From Telmatactis stephensoni (Eukaryota; Cnidaria; Anthozoa; Actiniaria; Isophelliidae), in contig JALIZF010001625.1 of NCBI GenBank assembly GCA_029948255.1, positions 452,832 through 516,831 of the forward strand: a stretch of 64,000 bases of DNA. The letters run 5' to 3'. The position numbers and the translations under genes were made by a program. The notes under the pieces are model-generated. The model did not search any database and was not told the origin of the DNA. It saw only the letters and a list, made by a program, of their open reading frames with translations. Shown one piece after another: positions 56,201 to 63,660 of the stretch. Position 1 is the first letter of the stretch, and each line of letters begins with the position of its first letter.

Positions 56201-57523
56201 ATACTCATTTGTTTATTTCTGCATGTATGGCATCAGAAACACTATCGAGAAAAATATGGTTCTCTTATTGAGAATCTCTATATATTTTGAAATAGGACTC
56301 TTACGTTTGACGGAGGAAGGAAAAGCTAGGGATGAACATTATTAATTACCCATCGTGCGGTCATAATTATCGATTTCTTTCTCTGTTTATTTGTAAGATT
56401 TGAGATGCACTAAAAACAATGTACGATCTTCTTTCGAACGTAACAGAGAAAAATTTGACCTCATATTTCTCAACGCTGCCAAAGAACAGTACACCCTACT
56501 TCGTTTGCAAGTTCACTTGAGTCATCTTGGTTTATCATAAATAATAAGTCCCGTTTATTTTTTACAGCCTGTAAATTCAAATTCGAGAAGTTTAGCTTTG
56601 CCGTCGAGCCTTCAAAGCTGAATGTCTTTAATTGTCGGTGAATTAAGGCAAAATTCCTGTTTTGATTGGCCTTTGTCATAAACTAATAAATTTCATGATA
56701 AACTTCTAAATTTCATGATATAACTCATGTTCTTATTGTAATCCGTGAAAAAGTTGCCAAACTAATACTGCTAATGGCTTTAATGAGTTAGAAGTAGACA
56801 GTTCTTTATCATCTTAGTACCACCTACTACATGCAAGCTAATAGTCATCGTTTTTTTTTTTTTCACGAATTAGAAATTACTGTATAAGAGTTCTGACCTT
56901 TTTCTCGTGATGTTTTACGTCCTCTTCTTTTTTAAATTTCTTCACTGGTACAGCTTTTGTTCCTTCATCATCATCATCAACATCATCATCATCATCATCA
57001 CCACCACCATCATCATCATCATCATCACCATCATCATCACCACCACCACCACCACCACCACCACCACCACCACCATCACCACCACCACCACCACCACTAC
57101 CACCACCACCACCACCACCACCACCACCACCACCACCACCACCACCATCATCATCATCGACAGAACCACCACCAGAACCGGCACGATTCTCGATTTCTTC
57201 ATCTTCTTTTAGATTACTGGCAGTTATTTTTGCGATATCTTCGTCAAATTCGTGCTTACGGTCTATGGGCTTCCAATTTTTAACATCTTTAACATCAATA
57301 CGACACAAGGACGGATCAACGTTTACACCATCTGTACTTGGCTCTTGAAGATTGAACGGCAGCCCAAGAAGGGAATTTCTGAGACTAGTTTTTCCAGCTC
57401 CTGCTTGCCCCACTATCATTAGGCGTCCGCGATATACTTTAACTTCACCTTCTCTCAATGCCTTGTGGTATGCTTGTACAGCTTTTGGTCCACGTGCCTT
57501 GATTTCCAGAGGTACTGATTCTA
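28451..57523 (-). CDS. Gene C: ROC-COR (ROCO) GTPase, MFHAS1-like core
   Basis: Exons, 5' to 3' on the minus strand: 57523-56898, 55281-54637, 54102-53872 and 29219-28451, all with GT/AG and matching phases (1 in; 0, 0, 0; then phase 1 out). Exon 1 carries the P-loop GQAGAGKTS and a STDGV switch; exon 2 carries WDFAGQ (G3) and GTHAD (G4); exons 3-4 form the COR dimerisation domain. The strong donor CAAC|GTAAGT at the end shows that more exons follow. The acceptor before exon 1 implies exons upstream, possibly beyond the window. ROCO proteins use GTP-dependent conformational switching; in invertebrates they are often joined to HEPN, Death or repeat domains. Substrate and partners are unknown. 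Confidence 0.8.
29419..32783 (+). mobile_element. Helitron-like element with central minisatellite
   Basis: The 5' end reads ACTCGTGCCTAGGCC with GCACGAGTCTAGGTTTACC soon after. The 3' end reads GGGCACGAGT, then hairpin ACCCTGCGCCCAGGGT, then CTAG-T. The subterminal inverted repeat (ACTCGTGCC and GGGCACGAGT), 3' hairpin and internal tandem array resemble the Helentron-associated non-autonomous type (DINE/HINE). No Rep/helicase. Confidence 0.55.
30957..31830. repeat. 105 bp minisatellite, about 8.3 units
   Basis: TACTTTATCGAAGTTATTCA or its variants recur at 30966 (diverged), 31071, 31176, 31281, 31386, 31491, 31597, 31703 and 31808 (diverged). Inner units are almost identical; outer ones are more diverged, as expected for unequal exchange. 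Sub-variants (GGTTTAG against GTTTTAG, and an extra A) are shared by neighbours. Confidence 0.95.
32785..33760 (+). mobile_element. Second Helitron-like element, abutting the first
   Basis: It starts ACTCGTGCCCAGGCC directly after the CTAG-T end of the preceding element. It ends GGGCACGAGTGAACGC, hairpin ACGCACGTGTGCGT, then CTAG-TT at 33757-33760. At 976 bp it has no recognisable coding. Confidence 0.6.
33893..33986. repeat. Short inverted repeat (hairpin)
   Basis: ATAGAGCACGCGTGATGTTG and the inverse of GTAGAGCACTTACGACGTTG face each other across about 40 bases, so the sequence can fold into an imperfect hairpin. Confidence 0.5.
34011..34140. repeat. Dispersed repeat, inverted copy at 49275-49415
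   Basis: ATGCCAGGCGTTCCTC and CGCGCGCGATATTC here match the reverse complement at about 49285-49325, with the same neighbours on both sides. Confidence 0.6.
34440..35825 (-). pseudogene. LINE reverse transcriptase, 5'-truncated and frameshifted
   Basis: The fragment 35754-35053 holds ENYRPISLLSIVSKVLER, motif A VVYLDMTKAFDKVNH, motif B TSGVPQGSILGPALF and motif C MFADDTKIF, all with catalytic Asp residues present. The frame then shifts at about 35060-35120, and 35126-34449 gives the C-terminal region (LGYATQLWSPQSVELIVKLE). The endonuclease part is missing; sequence stops at about 35826, where an oppositely oriented LINE begins. CR1/Jockey-like by motif wording; clade uncertain. Confidence 0.8.
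35826..38170 (+). pseudogene. LINE with endonuclease remnant and reverse transcriptase (motif A Asp lost)
   Basis: The main frame 36013-37821 begins within the AP endonuclease (VLDLVITDSLQRIV, then PSDHAAL). The reverse transcriptase follows: YRPITNLSFLSKTIERVV, motif B IGVPQGCVMRPALF and motif C VYADDTQLYL. Motif A reads LLNLTAAFDTILDHN: Asn replaces the first catalytic Asp and one residue is inserted. Upstream frames at 35826-36010 hold broken endonuclease, and after a stop at 37819 the usual C-terminal block (RRLHWLPVKKRIIFK) continues in another frame to about 38170. L2/CR1-like and dead. Confidence 0.8.
38171..40145. other. Non-coding, weak internal repeats
   Basis: Diverged repeats with GCGTCCATAGTTACG at about 39150 and 39535, and TTGTCAAACA blocks at 38680 and 38940. 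No genes seen. Confidence 0.45.
40150..40452 (+). pseudogene. LINE C-terminal fragment
   Basis: The opening part reads FAPTKWNELPENIKQAKSVDSFNKLL, the tail seen in many LINE reverse transcriptase ORFs. An A/T-rich 3' region follows. No upstream RT. Confidence 0.55.
41172..41534 (-). pseudogene. Same LINE ORF, part beyond the insertion (endonuclease region)
   Basis: It reads FYAENTEVRANRVDARIIN..., continuing EEYQAY upstream of the insertion once the element and one 4 bp target copy are left out. MTLEMSCPWMDN fits the endonuclease core, where related copies have IDIAIPVD. It ends at a stop near 41172. Confidence 0.7.
41706..42489. mobile_element. Inverted-repeat element nested in the 2.04 kb transposon
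   Basis: The left arm has tandem ATGAGTCA words (41706-41785), then GAAAAATTGTCAATATTTCT and CTAGTTGTCAGAATACAACA. The right arm (42337-42489) is its reverse complement, ending in GACTCATTGACTCAT repeats. Arms are about 150 bp, with a core of about 460 bp. No clear target duplication. Confidence 0.65.
42887..43026. mobile_element. Hairpin element (45 bp arms) nested in the same transposon
   Basis: AATAGGCCCCTTGCAGCATG leads into a 45 bp arm whose inverse ends GTGCTGCAAGGGGCCTATT. The arms differ at a few positions and enclose about 50 bp. A small foldback or MITE. Confidence 0.65.
43581..46850 (-). pseudogene. Restriction-like-endonuclease LINE ORF, 5' part (frameshifted)
   Basis: The N-terminal region 46850 to about 46210 is Ser/Glu-rich, with a 33 bp internal duplication (HITPTSE twice). 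A frame change follows near 46200. 45819-45214 carries KKNWSAPGPDKIVNYWWKK and FSEGRTILIPKPG. 45182-44865 has motif A AWVDVSKAYDSVDH and motif B GLPQGDALCPS. 45004 onward has motif C LYIDDIKIF and, later, CRLCGKAPESVPHILAGC (zinc knuckle). At least three frameshifts (near 46200, 45200 and 44930) make it inactive. The frame ends at the transposon insertion (43577). Confidence 0.75.
47050..48570 (-). pseudogene. Second restriction-like-endonuclease LINE, 5'-truncated
   Basis: 48569-47826 covers the end of the RT/thumb (DGYKYLGVLEDDQIMSCKMK and VARLYLPRKEGGRGL). 47787-47146 has the zinc knuckle CRLCKSKEETVNHIVSGC and the endonuclease core RRPDIVVIDK and CPIIDIAIPVDGRIDKKEEE, with the Pro-Asp and Asp residues intact. 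The two parts are in different frames. An (AAT)n tail ends it at 47050. Confidence 0.8.
48580..49430. other. Non-coding sequence with dispersed repeat
   Basis: It holds a TTTGACATTGACATTTGACAT repeat at about 48880, a TCACGTGAT box at 49179, and the inverted copy of the 34011-34140 repeat at 49275-49415. No gene. Confidence 0.45.
49552..49616 (-). repeat. tRNA-like SINE/pseudogene segment
   Basis: The minus strand reads GTGGTCAAGTGGATAT (A-box-like) and CCGGAGTTCGAGT (B-box-like). A related segment lies at the same place in the second repeat copy (58516-58590). Confidence 0.45.
49950..51350 (+). pseudogene. 5'-truncated LINE reverse transcriptase
   Basis: The frame from about 49960 to 50900 carries LGPLLFLIYVNDI, motif C LIADDTNLF, INANKLSLNIKKSK and the C-terminal region up to LSRNSFKKNIKEICFL. 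The palm N-terminal half is missing. The 3' region has AT microsatellites and ends AATAAAACAAC followed by (TTCAAC)n. The first 40 codons of the longer open frame belong to the host repeat, not the LINE. Confidence 0.75.
52135..52795. mobile_element. MITE with 22 bp perfect ends and three GTCACGTGAC boxes
   Basis: CTCAAGGGTGTTAAGGCTTG(GC) at 52135-52156 is exactly inverted at 52774-52795. Inside, the palindrome GTCACGTGAC occurs at 52281, 52449 and 52631. At 661 bp it has no ORF. No clear target duplication. Confidence 0.65.
52900..53190 (-). repeat. tRNA-derived SINE
   Basis: On the minus strand the head (53190-53120) reads GGATGGCACAGTTGGTTAGT (A box) and AAGTTCGATTCCCAG (B box). A body follows, ending in AAAAAGGTCCTTTACC. 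The tRNA-like head contains no matching acceptor stem. Confidence 0.6.
53200..53860. other. Intron sequence, nothing recognised
   Basis: AT-rich, no ORF of note, no strong repeat. Confidence 0.4.
53872..54102 (-). CDS. Gene C exon 3: COR domain
   Basis: The exon is 77 whole codons, from acceptor TGTATTTAAG to donor CAG|GTAAGC. It encodes a winged-helix-like COR piece with LDFYHDLGVIVKHKD and VVLQTQWLIELFKKL. It precedes the 24.7 kb intron. Confidence 0.8.
54385..54475 (-). repeat. tRNA-like SINE head fragment
   Basis: The minus strand has GGTTCTGAGTTCGACTCCC, a B-box-like match, preceded by AGCAAGGATAATGCTG. It lies in gene C intron 2. Confidence 0.4.
54637..55281 (-). CDS. Gene C exon 2: ROC G3-G4 and start of COR
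   Basis: It encodes 215 residues after acceptor TTCAATACAG. It begins ERED with an acidic linker, then ISIWDFAGQHLYYASHPVFF (G3 and switch II), then VILVGTHADQP (G4), and ends VRWLQFEK before GTAAAAG. Asp of DFAG and the THAD specificity residues are intact, so GTP binding looks possible. Confidence 0.85.
55282..56897. other. Gene C intron 1
   Basis: Donor AAG|GTCAGA and acceptor AATACAG join phase 0. Only short frames (55789-55998, 56470-56679) without domain similarity are present. Confidence 0.5.
56898..57523 (-). CDS. Gene C exon 1: ROC P-loop and Gly/Asp low-complexity insert
   Basis: The exon starts after CTTTTTTACAG and encodes ESVPLEIKARGPKAVQAY, then LMIVGQAGAGKTSL (G1), then EPSTDGVNVD (G2/switch I). 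A run of about 65 Gly and Asp residues (encoded by 56963-57158) follows, between switch I and the DFAG motif. The exon ends HHEKK before AAG|GTCAGA. The insert sits where MFHAS1-like ROC domains tolerate variable loops, but this one is pure microsatellite translation. The GTG/TTG-type openings upstream are intron sequence. Confidence 0.8.
56963..57158. repeat. Coding (CAT/CAC)n trinucleotide tract
   Basis: About 65 triplets of TCA/CCA type on the plus strand. On the minus strand they read as GGT/GAT, giving poly-Gly and poly-Asp in frame with the ROC exon. The open frames in the other five readings (poly-His, poly-Thr, poly-Val) are artefacts. Confidence 0.9.
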
Positions 57524-57529
57524 CTGTAA

Positions 57530-58340
57530 AAAAGACGTGAAAGGTAAATTTATGTATTCTTAAAATCACTTGAATGCTTACAAAAGCTACCGCAGCCTGC
57601 GAGTAGTGGAGGACTAAAATACATCAGTGAATATTTTAATAAGAGATAACAAAATAGTTAGAACAGAAGACGACAGTAAATGGCCAACTCAAATCAACAA
57701 ATGAGACCTAATGTTAGACGTTATTAAACACACGTCTTGTTGCATCATAGATAATCAGCCAATTCAAGCCGCCCGGACTGAAAATCCACGTTAAATACAG
57801 TAACTCAGTTCGATGCAATAGAATCCTACTAAACCGGCATCCTAAAACAAGTGTGATTGTAAGTGTATGGAACGCAAAACAGATGCACTCTTTTCTAAGG
57901 TTATATAGGCTTTTCAAGCTTTATTTATTTAGTCTTGAGGCCCTCGAAACTTCCAGTTGGCTTTTTCCGCTGACATTTTTCTTAATAATAATCATCATCC
58001 AAAACCAAAAATCCGAAGTGGAAATCGCTAAAATGCGTTTGACTACAGGAGGAAGAGGAGGAGAAATTAAAAAATATATATATTGTAAAGGTAAAATTGT
58101 CGTATCTCAGGTTAAAGCAGAGAGACTTAGGTTATTCTCGGCAAGAAAAATCACAAAATACGGTACCCGGTTGTTTCGATCCATGGTCGTTTCGATCCAG
58201 GTCGTTTCGATCCACATCTGACACATTCGATCCACCTTAAATGCACATTCGATCCCCTCATGTAAACAACTTTAAACATGTATTTTAAACTATTATAAGA
58301 GTGTTTAACTACAAAGTAAAAATCAAACCGCCAATGGCGA
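57530..58340. other. Upstream of the first visible gene C exon, no exon found
   Basis: An upstream exon ending with one leftover base is required, but I find none here. The frame at 57853-58221 has no domain. CGATCCA and GTTTCGATCCA short tandem words lie at about 58175-58240. Confidence 0.4.
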
Positions 58341-58342
58341 AG

Positions 58343-59517
58343 TAACTCGTGGATTGACCGAAATGACCACAGGAAGCCCAAACAGTATATTTTAGTAAAA
58401 TAACGAGTTTTCATTTGAAGACAAAAATCAATAATTTCTTTAGCGAAGAAAGAGTCATTAGCTATAAAAGAAAAAAAATCTGTCAAAAGAAAAAAGAATG
58501 AAAAAAAAATTCTCCGCCGGGTCGGGATTTGAACCCGGACCTTTCGCTTGTAAAACAAAAGGCATATTCCCTGGACCATCCAGAAGGTGTATCATCTCGT
58601 CTGGTGAATTTTGTATATTTATTGTCAGAGTGTGGTTACAAAACAAATGCAAAAATGCTTCTTTCTGTGCTCTGTAGCAAAATGTCGCTATAAATATAAA
58701 GGAAATTGCTTCACAAAACACTAAGCCAATAAACTAACGCAAATACGCCTTTTTGTTGCTGTTTTTGACTAGCGGACTCGAGGCCTTCACGGCGGCGACC
58801 GGACGACTGCTTTCAAAATGTTTTCGTTTGTTTATCTACTTTGACTCTTGTGATAATAGAGTACGAACACTAAAAGCTTGGATTACTTTAATGTTGCACT
58901 TGAAGGGATTCAGTTTGTCGCTTGATAGCGATCTACAAAGTCCGGCTATTTCAAGCTATAATTTTCAGTTTGTATTCTAGAGCTGAAGTGTTCTCCGGCA
59001 CTATTTGACTCGGCTATCAAACTATTTACGGCATATATAACTGACACGTTTATCTGCCTTAATAGTAACGACAGTAAAACTCATTGATTTTCCTTCCGCT
59101 AGCTGGCGATTTTCGGAAACATATGTTCTGTATAGTTCTGTTCTTAACTAAATATAAATTTTGTCTAGTCTGATTTCTACATAAATCGTGAAAAGCAAAT
59201 ATCGTCGATCTGGGAATAGTTCGGGAGTCCTTCGGGAGTCCCGGAATAAAAAACATATTTCCTTTAATCTCGTACCCAGAGCCCACATTACTTTCGGCCT
59301 GCGGTCAATTGCATCGAGCATGCGCAGTGCCATAGTGTTAACACATTTGCGAGTGAGTGACACAATAGGTTACTACTCTATGTATTGCACCATTCTAGTC
59401 AGACAATAGATAGATTGAATAGTGCCATTTCATGTTATCATACACGAAGTAGTAAGCTGATCATTTGCATATTTTGACCCCTCACTATAACTCGTGGATT
59501 TTCAATCCACGAGTTAA
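58343..59517. mobile_element. Repeat copy 2 with TAACTCGTGGATTG ends
   Basis: It starts TAACTCGTGGATTGACCG and ends with the perfect hairpin ACTCGTGGATTTTCAATCCACGAGT. It is collinear with copy 1 (49434-51973) without the LINE. It contains a tRNA-like segment at 58516-58590 (minus; GGTTCAAATCC B box). Confidence 0.6.
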
Positions 59518-59944
59518 TTAAGTGCATGTTTTGGGAATGTAATAACAATTCGGAAGGGAGTTACTTTGCTACGAGTTGAAGTAAAGTGTCGGCCTGGGAT
59601 TGAACGAAGAGCAACAAGAAATATATCTTAACGTGAGACTTTAAGCAATCAGTGACAATCATATCTGGTGAATTGAGATTTTCTATTTGTGAGTTAATAA
59701 TGGCCATTGCTTTCAATCAATACCTTTTGTGATCTGAAATATGAATTTTCTAAATTCGATAATGTCAATAATTTATATAGTGTTAGACTTAGAAATGACA
59801 CTGAGCTATGAAAACCATTTCGTATAAATTTTTGATATTTTTTTAATATTGATTTAGTAAAAAAATCTTTTTGTTTTCTTTTAAAACAAGATCAACACCT
59901 TGGTTTTGAAGTCTCACCAAAACCAAAATTGCAAGAAACAAGAA

Positions 59945-59980
59945 CTAGACGCCTAATAGGCGTTCACTCGGGCTACCTTG
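59945..59980 (-). mobile_element. Helitron-like 3' terminus
   Basis: The minus strand reads GCCCGAGTGAACGCC, hairpin ACGCCTATTAGGCGT, then CTAG-T. The 5' end was not located. Confidence 0.55.
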
Positions 59981-60700
59981 GGGAGAAATGGGAGAACAGA
60001 AGTTGATAGAAACCAGTTTGACAGTCTTTTGATTGCAAAAATGCATGACAAATTATATTGGCCTGTGATCATTCCGTCATGGAACAAGCGCTTTATAAGT
60101 ATATTAATTATTAGAAAGTATTTTGTAGATAATTGTACCACCTGATTGGTGGTTATAAATATACTGCTAGTCTTTTTATCATGCCAGACATATACAGTCT
60201 GCTTTATTTTGCTAAATGCTTACCAAATGATCCAATATGATCTATAGATAATACATTATAGCTCAGACAAAATTTCTATTCTGTACTTTTTGCTTTGATT
60301 TATGGAAACAAAACTTACAAACTGCAGCAGACTGTTTCGATATCCAAGTTAAAATGATTTTGATATTGCTGTTATCACATTGGTAGATTCTAGAAGTGCC
60401 ACAGTTACCTTTCTATGAAATCATTTCAGTGCAGTCATTTCAGTTTCCTAACACAACTTTTCAATACATGTATTACCATGTTTTCACAGGAACGGCGGAG
60501 CAGGGGGGGCTTTTTACAAAAATGAGATTTTTTTTCGTGTAAGTTAGAATGCAAAAAAAAATCGAAAAAGACAGTTTTAAGCCCGAAATAAGATTGGATT
60601 ACCTGTGGTTACTGTATAAGCAAGGAACTGGCACGAGGAACGTATAGCGCATGTCATATATTGCCATGCATCCTATTTCTGTCAAAACTTAAAATCGTCG

Positions 60701-61411
60701 ATGGATATCTTGCCAGATATTGTTCTTTCCACGATATTCAGTTATTTGGATGCTCCTGAAAGGATTTGTAAAGTAAGCCGAGTGTGTAAGAGGTGGTATA
60801 GCTTAGTCAATAGTTCGTCACAAGTTTGGAAGAGTGCTGATTTTGCTTATTGTAGGAAAATTACATCCGATGTGCTGACAAAATTTATTTACCCTGGAAC
60901 GACTATAGTTCTGCTGAATGAATGTTGTTATCTGGAATGGGAAGATCTTAAGGTAATCTTAAAGAAGTGCAAAAATATTCACGTTTTGTCCTTGTCTTGG
61001 ATTGCACAAAAATGTCAATTGGATATCACTGAACTCAGAATAAGTCAATTACGTTACTTGAATCTGAGCAGATGTTTGCTATCTGATAAACAATTTCATG
61101 AAATTTTGAAGTGCAAAAGCCTGTCAGTACTGATTTTTCAAGCTAGCAAAGGTATTTCTAAAGAGGCATTTGAATCGTCATGTTTTAAAAGTCACCATCA
61201 CCTCAGATTATTGAATGTTGCCTATGTTCCTGAAGCTCTAGAGCTGTCCACTGTATGGCATCTTTTGCAACACAGTAATAATACTGTTAAATTAGATATC
61301 ACAGGTCACAAGTTGAGTGATGAAGATCTAGATACGATTGAAAGGATTGACAGTACCACTTTCTCAAGGATTGTTGACATTGAAGATTATAGGCATTTGT
61401 TGTATTGCTGA
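60701..61411 (+). CDS. F-box protein, 236 aa, single exon
   Basis: The ORF runs from ATG at 60701 to TGA, uninterrupted. Residues 2-45 are a clear F-box: LPDIVLSTIFSYLDAPERI, then VCKRWYSLVNSSSQVWKSAD. The rest has leucine-rich-repeat-like spacing (LRYLNLSRCLLSDKQFHEIL, LSVLIFQAS, LRLLNVAYVPEALEL). F-box proteins link substrates to SCF ubiquitin ligases through Skp1, with the repeat region binding substrate. It lies 75 bases upstream of the hAT transposase start and 214 bases inside the hAT-like terminus. Being intact beside a broken transposase is notable. It could be a host retrocopy into which the hAT family settled, or cargo of the transposon. Confidence 0.8.
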   Translation: MDILPDIVLSTIFSYLDAPERICKVSRVCKRWYSLVNSSSQVWKSADFAYCRKITSDVLTKFIYPGTTIVLLNECCYLEWEDLKVILKKCKNIHVLSLSWIAQKCQLDITELRISQLRYLNLSRCLLSDKQFHEILKCKSLSVLIFQASKGISKEAFESSCFKSHHHLRLLNVAYVPEALELSTVWHLLQHSNNTVKLDITGHKLSDEDLDTIERIDSTTFSRIVDIEDYRHLLYC

Positions 61412-61486
61412 ACTGACGGTGAGAAAGAAAAACAAAATTGCCTATTTTCATTCCATGTATAAACTATACTGAGAAAGCATCACTAA

Positions 61487-63660
61487 TGTCCAAAATAAAT
61501 CCAATCAGTAACTATTTTTATAACGTAAGCAGGCAACCGGAAGTGCCAGCTACTACTGATGGACAGACATCTACAGCGTCTCAAGCCTCTCCTGAGTCTA
61601 TCAATATCCCTCAAATCGATCAACAGACATTATCAGTGTCACAAGACTCTGAATCTATCACTCTCCCTCTATTGCAAAATCAGAATGTTTCAGAGTCGAG
61701 TCAGGATATTTGTAAAGCAGCAAATTTAATTCAAACACCCAACCAGCCAAGTAGTATTAATTTTCCTAAGAAACCTTGTGGTAAGCAATATAGGTCAGTT
61801 CAAAGCACGTGGTTCAAAGAGTTTCCATGGCTTTTCAAATTGGAAGAAAGCACTGCAAAAATTCAAGGACATCAAACTTCAGAGTGCCATAAACTTGCAG
61901 TTGACTATAAGATTGTCATACCTAATACAAACCATACCATTGTTGATTTGTCAATTAGTAACGCACAGCAAATAAGAAAACAAAATCGTCATTACTTGGC
62001 CAAAGTAATCGAAACAATTCAATACCTTGCAAGGCAAGGGATAGCTTTTCGAGGAGATAATGATGAGGAATCTAACTTCTACCAGCTGTTAAAACTACGT
62101 GTAAAAGATGACAGTGTTTTGGCTAGCAAACTGAAAGATAAAGAATACATAAGTCACGACATTCAAAATGAGATAATTGGTCTCATGTCGAATGAGGTAA
62201 TGAGAGACTTATTGAGACAAATGGCAGATAGATACTTCTCTTTAATATGTGACGAGTATACAGACGTTTCAAACAAAGAGCAACTGTCGTTGTGTTTAAG
62301 ATGGATTGACAGTGATTTAGAAGCTCATGAGGACTTTCTTGGTTTCTACCAAATCCCCAACATCGGTGCTGATACAATAACATTGGTAATTCAAGATGCT
62401 CTTACACGGCTGACCTTGTCAACAGATAAGTGCTGGGGACAATGTTATGATGGGGGCTAAGCAATATGTTGGGAGCAAAGACAGGTGATGCAACAAGAAT
62501 TCAGAAACTGCAACCAAAAGCCTATCCAACACATTGTCACGGACATTCATTAAGCTTGGGTGTGAAGGATGCAGTAAGATCTTGTAAAGCCCTATCTGAC
62601 ACGATGGATACCTCAAAGGAACTGATAACTCTTATCAAGTATTCACCCAAGCGCGAACATTTGCTAGGCGAAGTGAAGGACAACATAGAAGGAGAGAGTT
62701 GCAATGAGGAAGACGAAATACCTGGTATAGTTAAGTTTTGCCCGACAAGATGGACAGTGAAGGCTACATGTTACAAACGCATTCTCGATAACTATGCATC
62801 ACTCTTCAAGGTATGGGATACATGTCTTGAAAGCAAAATTGACACTGATACCCGGGCCCGAATTCTGGGATGTCAAGCACAGATGAAAACATTCCATTAT
62901 TTCTTTGGTCTTCATATAAGCCAACGCCTTTTTGCGCACACTGATAATCTTTCGAAATCGTTGCAAGCCAAGCGGATTTCAGCAACCACAGGGCAGAAAC
63001 TTGCCTCTCTAACTCTTTCAACGTTGGAAAGCATTAGGAATGATGAATCTTTTAATTCATTTTACGACGTTATTCTAATAAAGGCAAAAGAACATCAGTC
63101 ACTCTCAGAGCCGAAGTTGCCAAGAAAACGACGTGCCCCAACACGCTACGAAATGGGTTCAGGTGAGCCACAATATCCAAGCACACCTCGGGACTATTAT
63201 CGTGCAATATTCTTTGAAGCACTAGATTGCTTAATGTCTGCTATTAAAGAACGGTTCAAACAGCCAGCGTTTCTTGTTTACAAGAATTTGGAAAGTCTAC
63301 TTGTCAATGCAGCTCATGGAAATGACATAGCAAAGGAAATGGATGAATTGTCATCACATTTTAGTGGAGATGTGTGTCTGCCAACATTAGAAGCTCAGTT
63401 AAGCACATTCAAAGTGATAATATCAAGACTTAATATGGAGGTGGAGTGTTTTGATGACATCTTAAGCGCTGTTAAGTCTCTCAGCGAACATGAAAGACAT
63501 TTTATTAACCATGTAATTAGAATCTGCCAGTTGATACACGTGAATCCACAAGTTCTTCAGGTGAACGTTCTTTTCTACCGCTAGAAGAGTAAAAACCTGG
63601 CTTCGTTCAAGGATGCAGCAAGCACGTTTTTCAAATCTAGCTATCCTAAATAACCCACAA
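61487..63660 (+). pseudogene. hAT transposase (ZMYM1/TTF-type), frameshifted
   Basis: The start is best taken at ATG 61487 (MSKINPISNYF); the frame is open from 61438 but has no better start. The N-terminal part has CGKQYRSVQSTWFKEFPWL and a TTF-type zinc-finger-like region with Cys/His. The RNase-H-like core begins YFSLICDEYTDVSNKEQLSL (first Asp). The frame breaks at 62460 in the CWGQCYDG block and resumes at 62466 (HCHGHSLSLGVKDAV, then FCPTRWTVK). A second break at about 63535 and a third at about 63565 precede the C-terminal dimerisation block (SGERSF, then VKTWLRSRMQQARFSNLAIL), which ends near 63660. Inactive as read. Confidence 0.85.

Noticed and set aside
56907..57283. Poly-His, poly-Thr and poly-Val open frames
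   Set aside because: They are other readings of the (CAT/CAC)n tract; only the minus-strand Gly/Asp frame is continuous with ROC motifs and splice sites.
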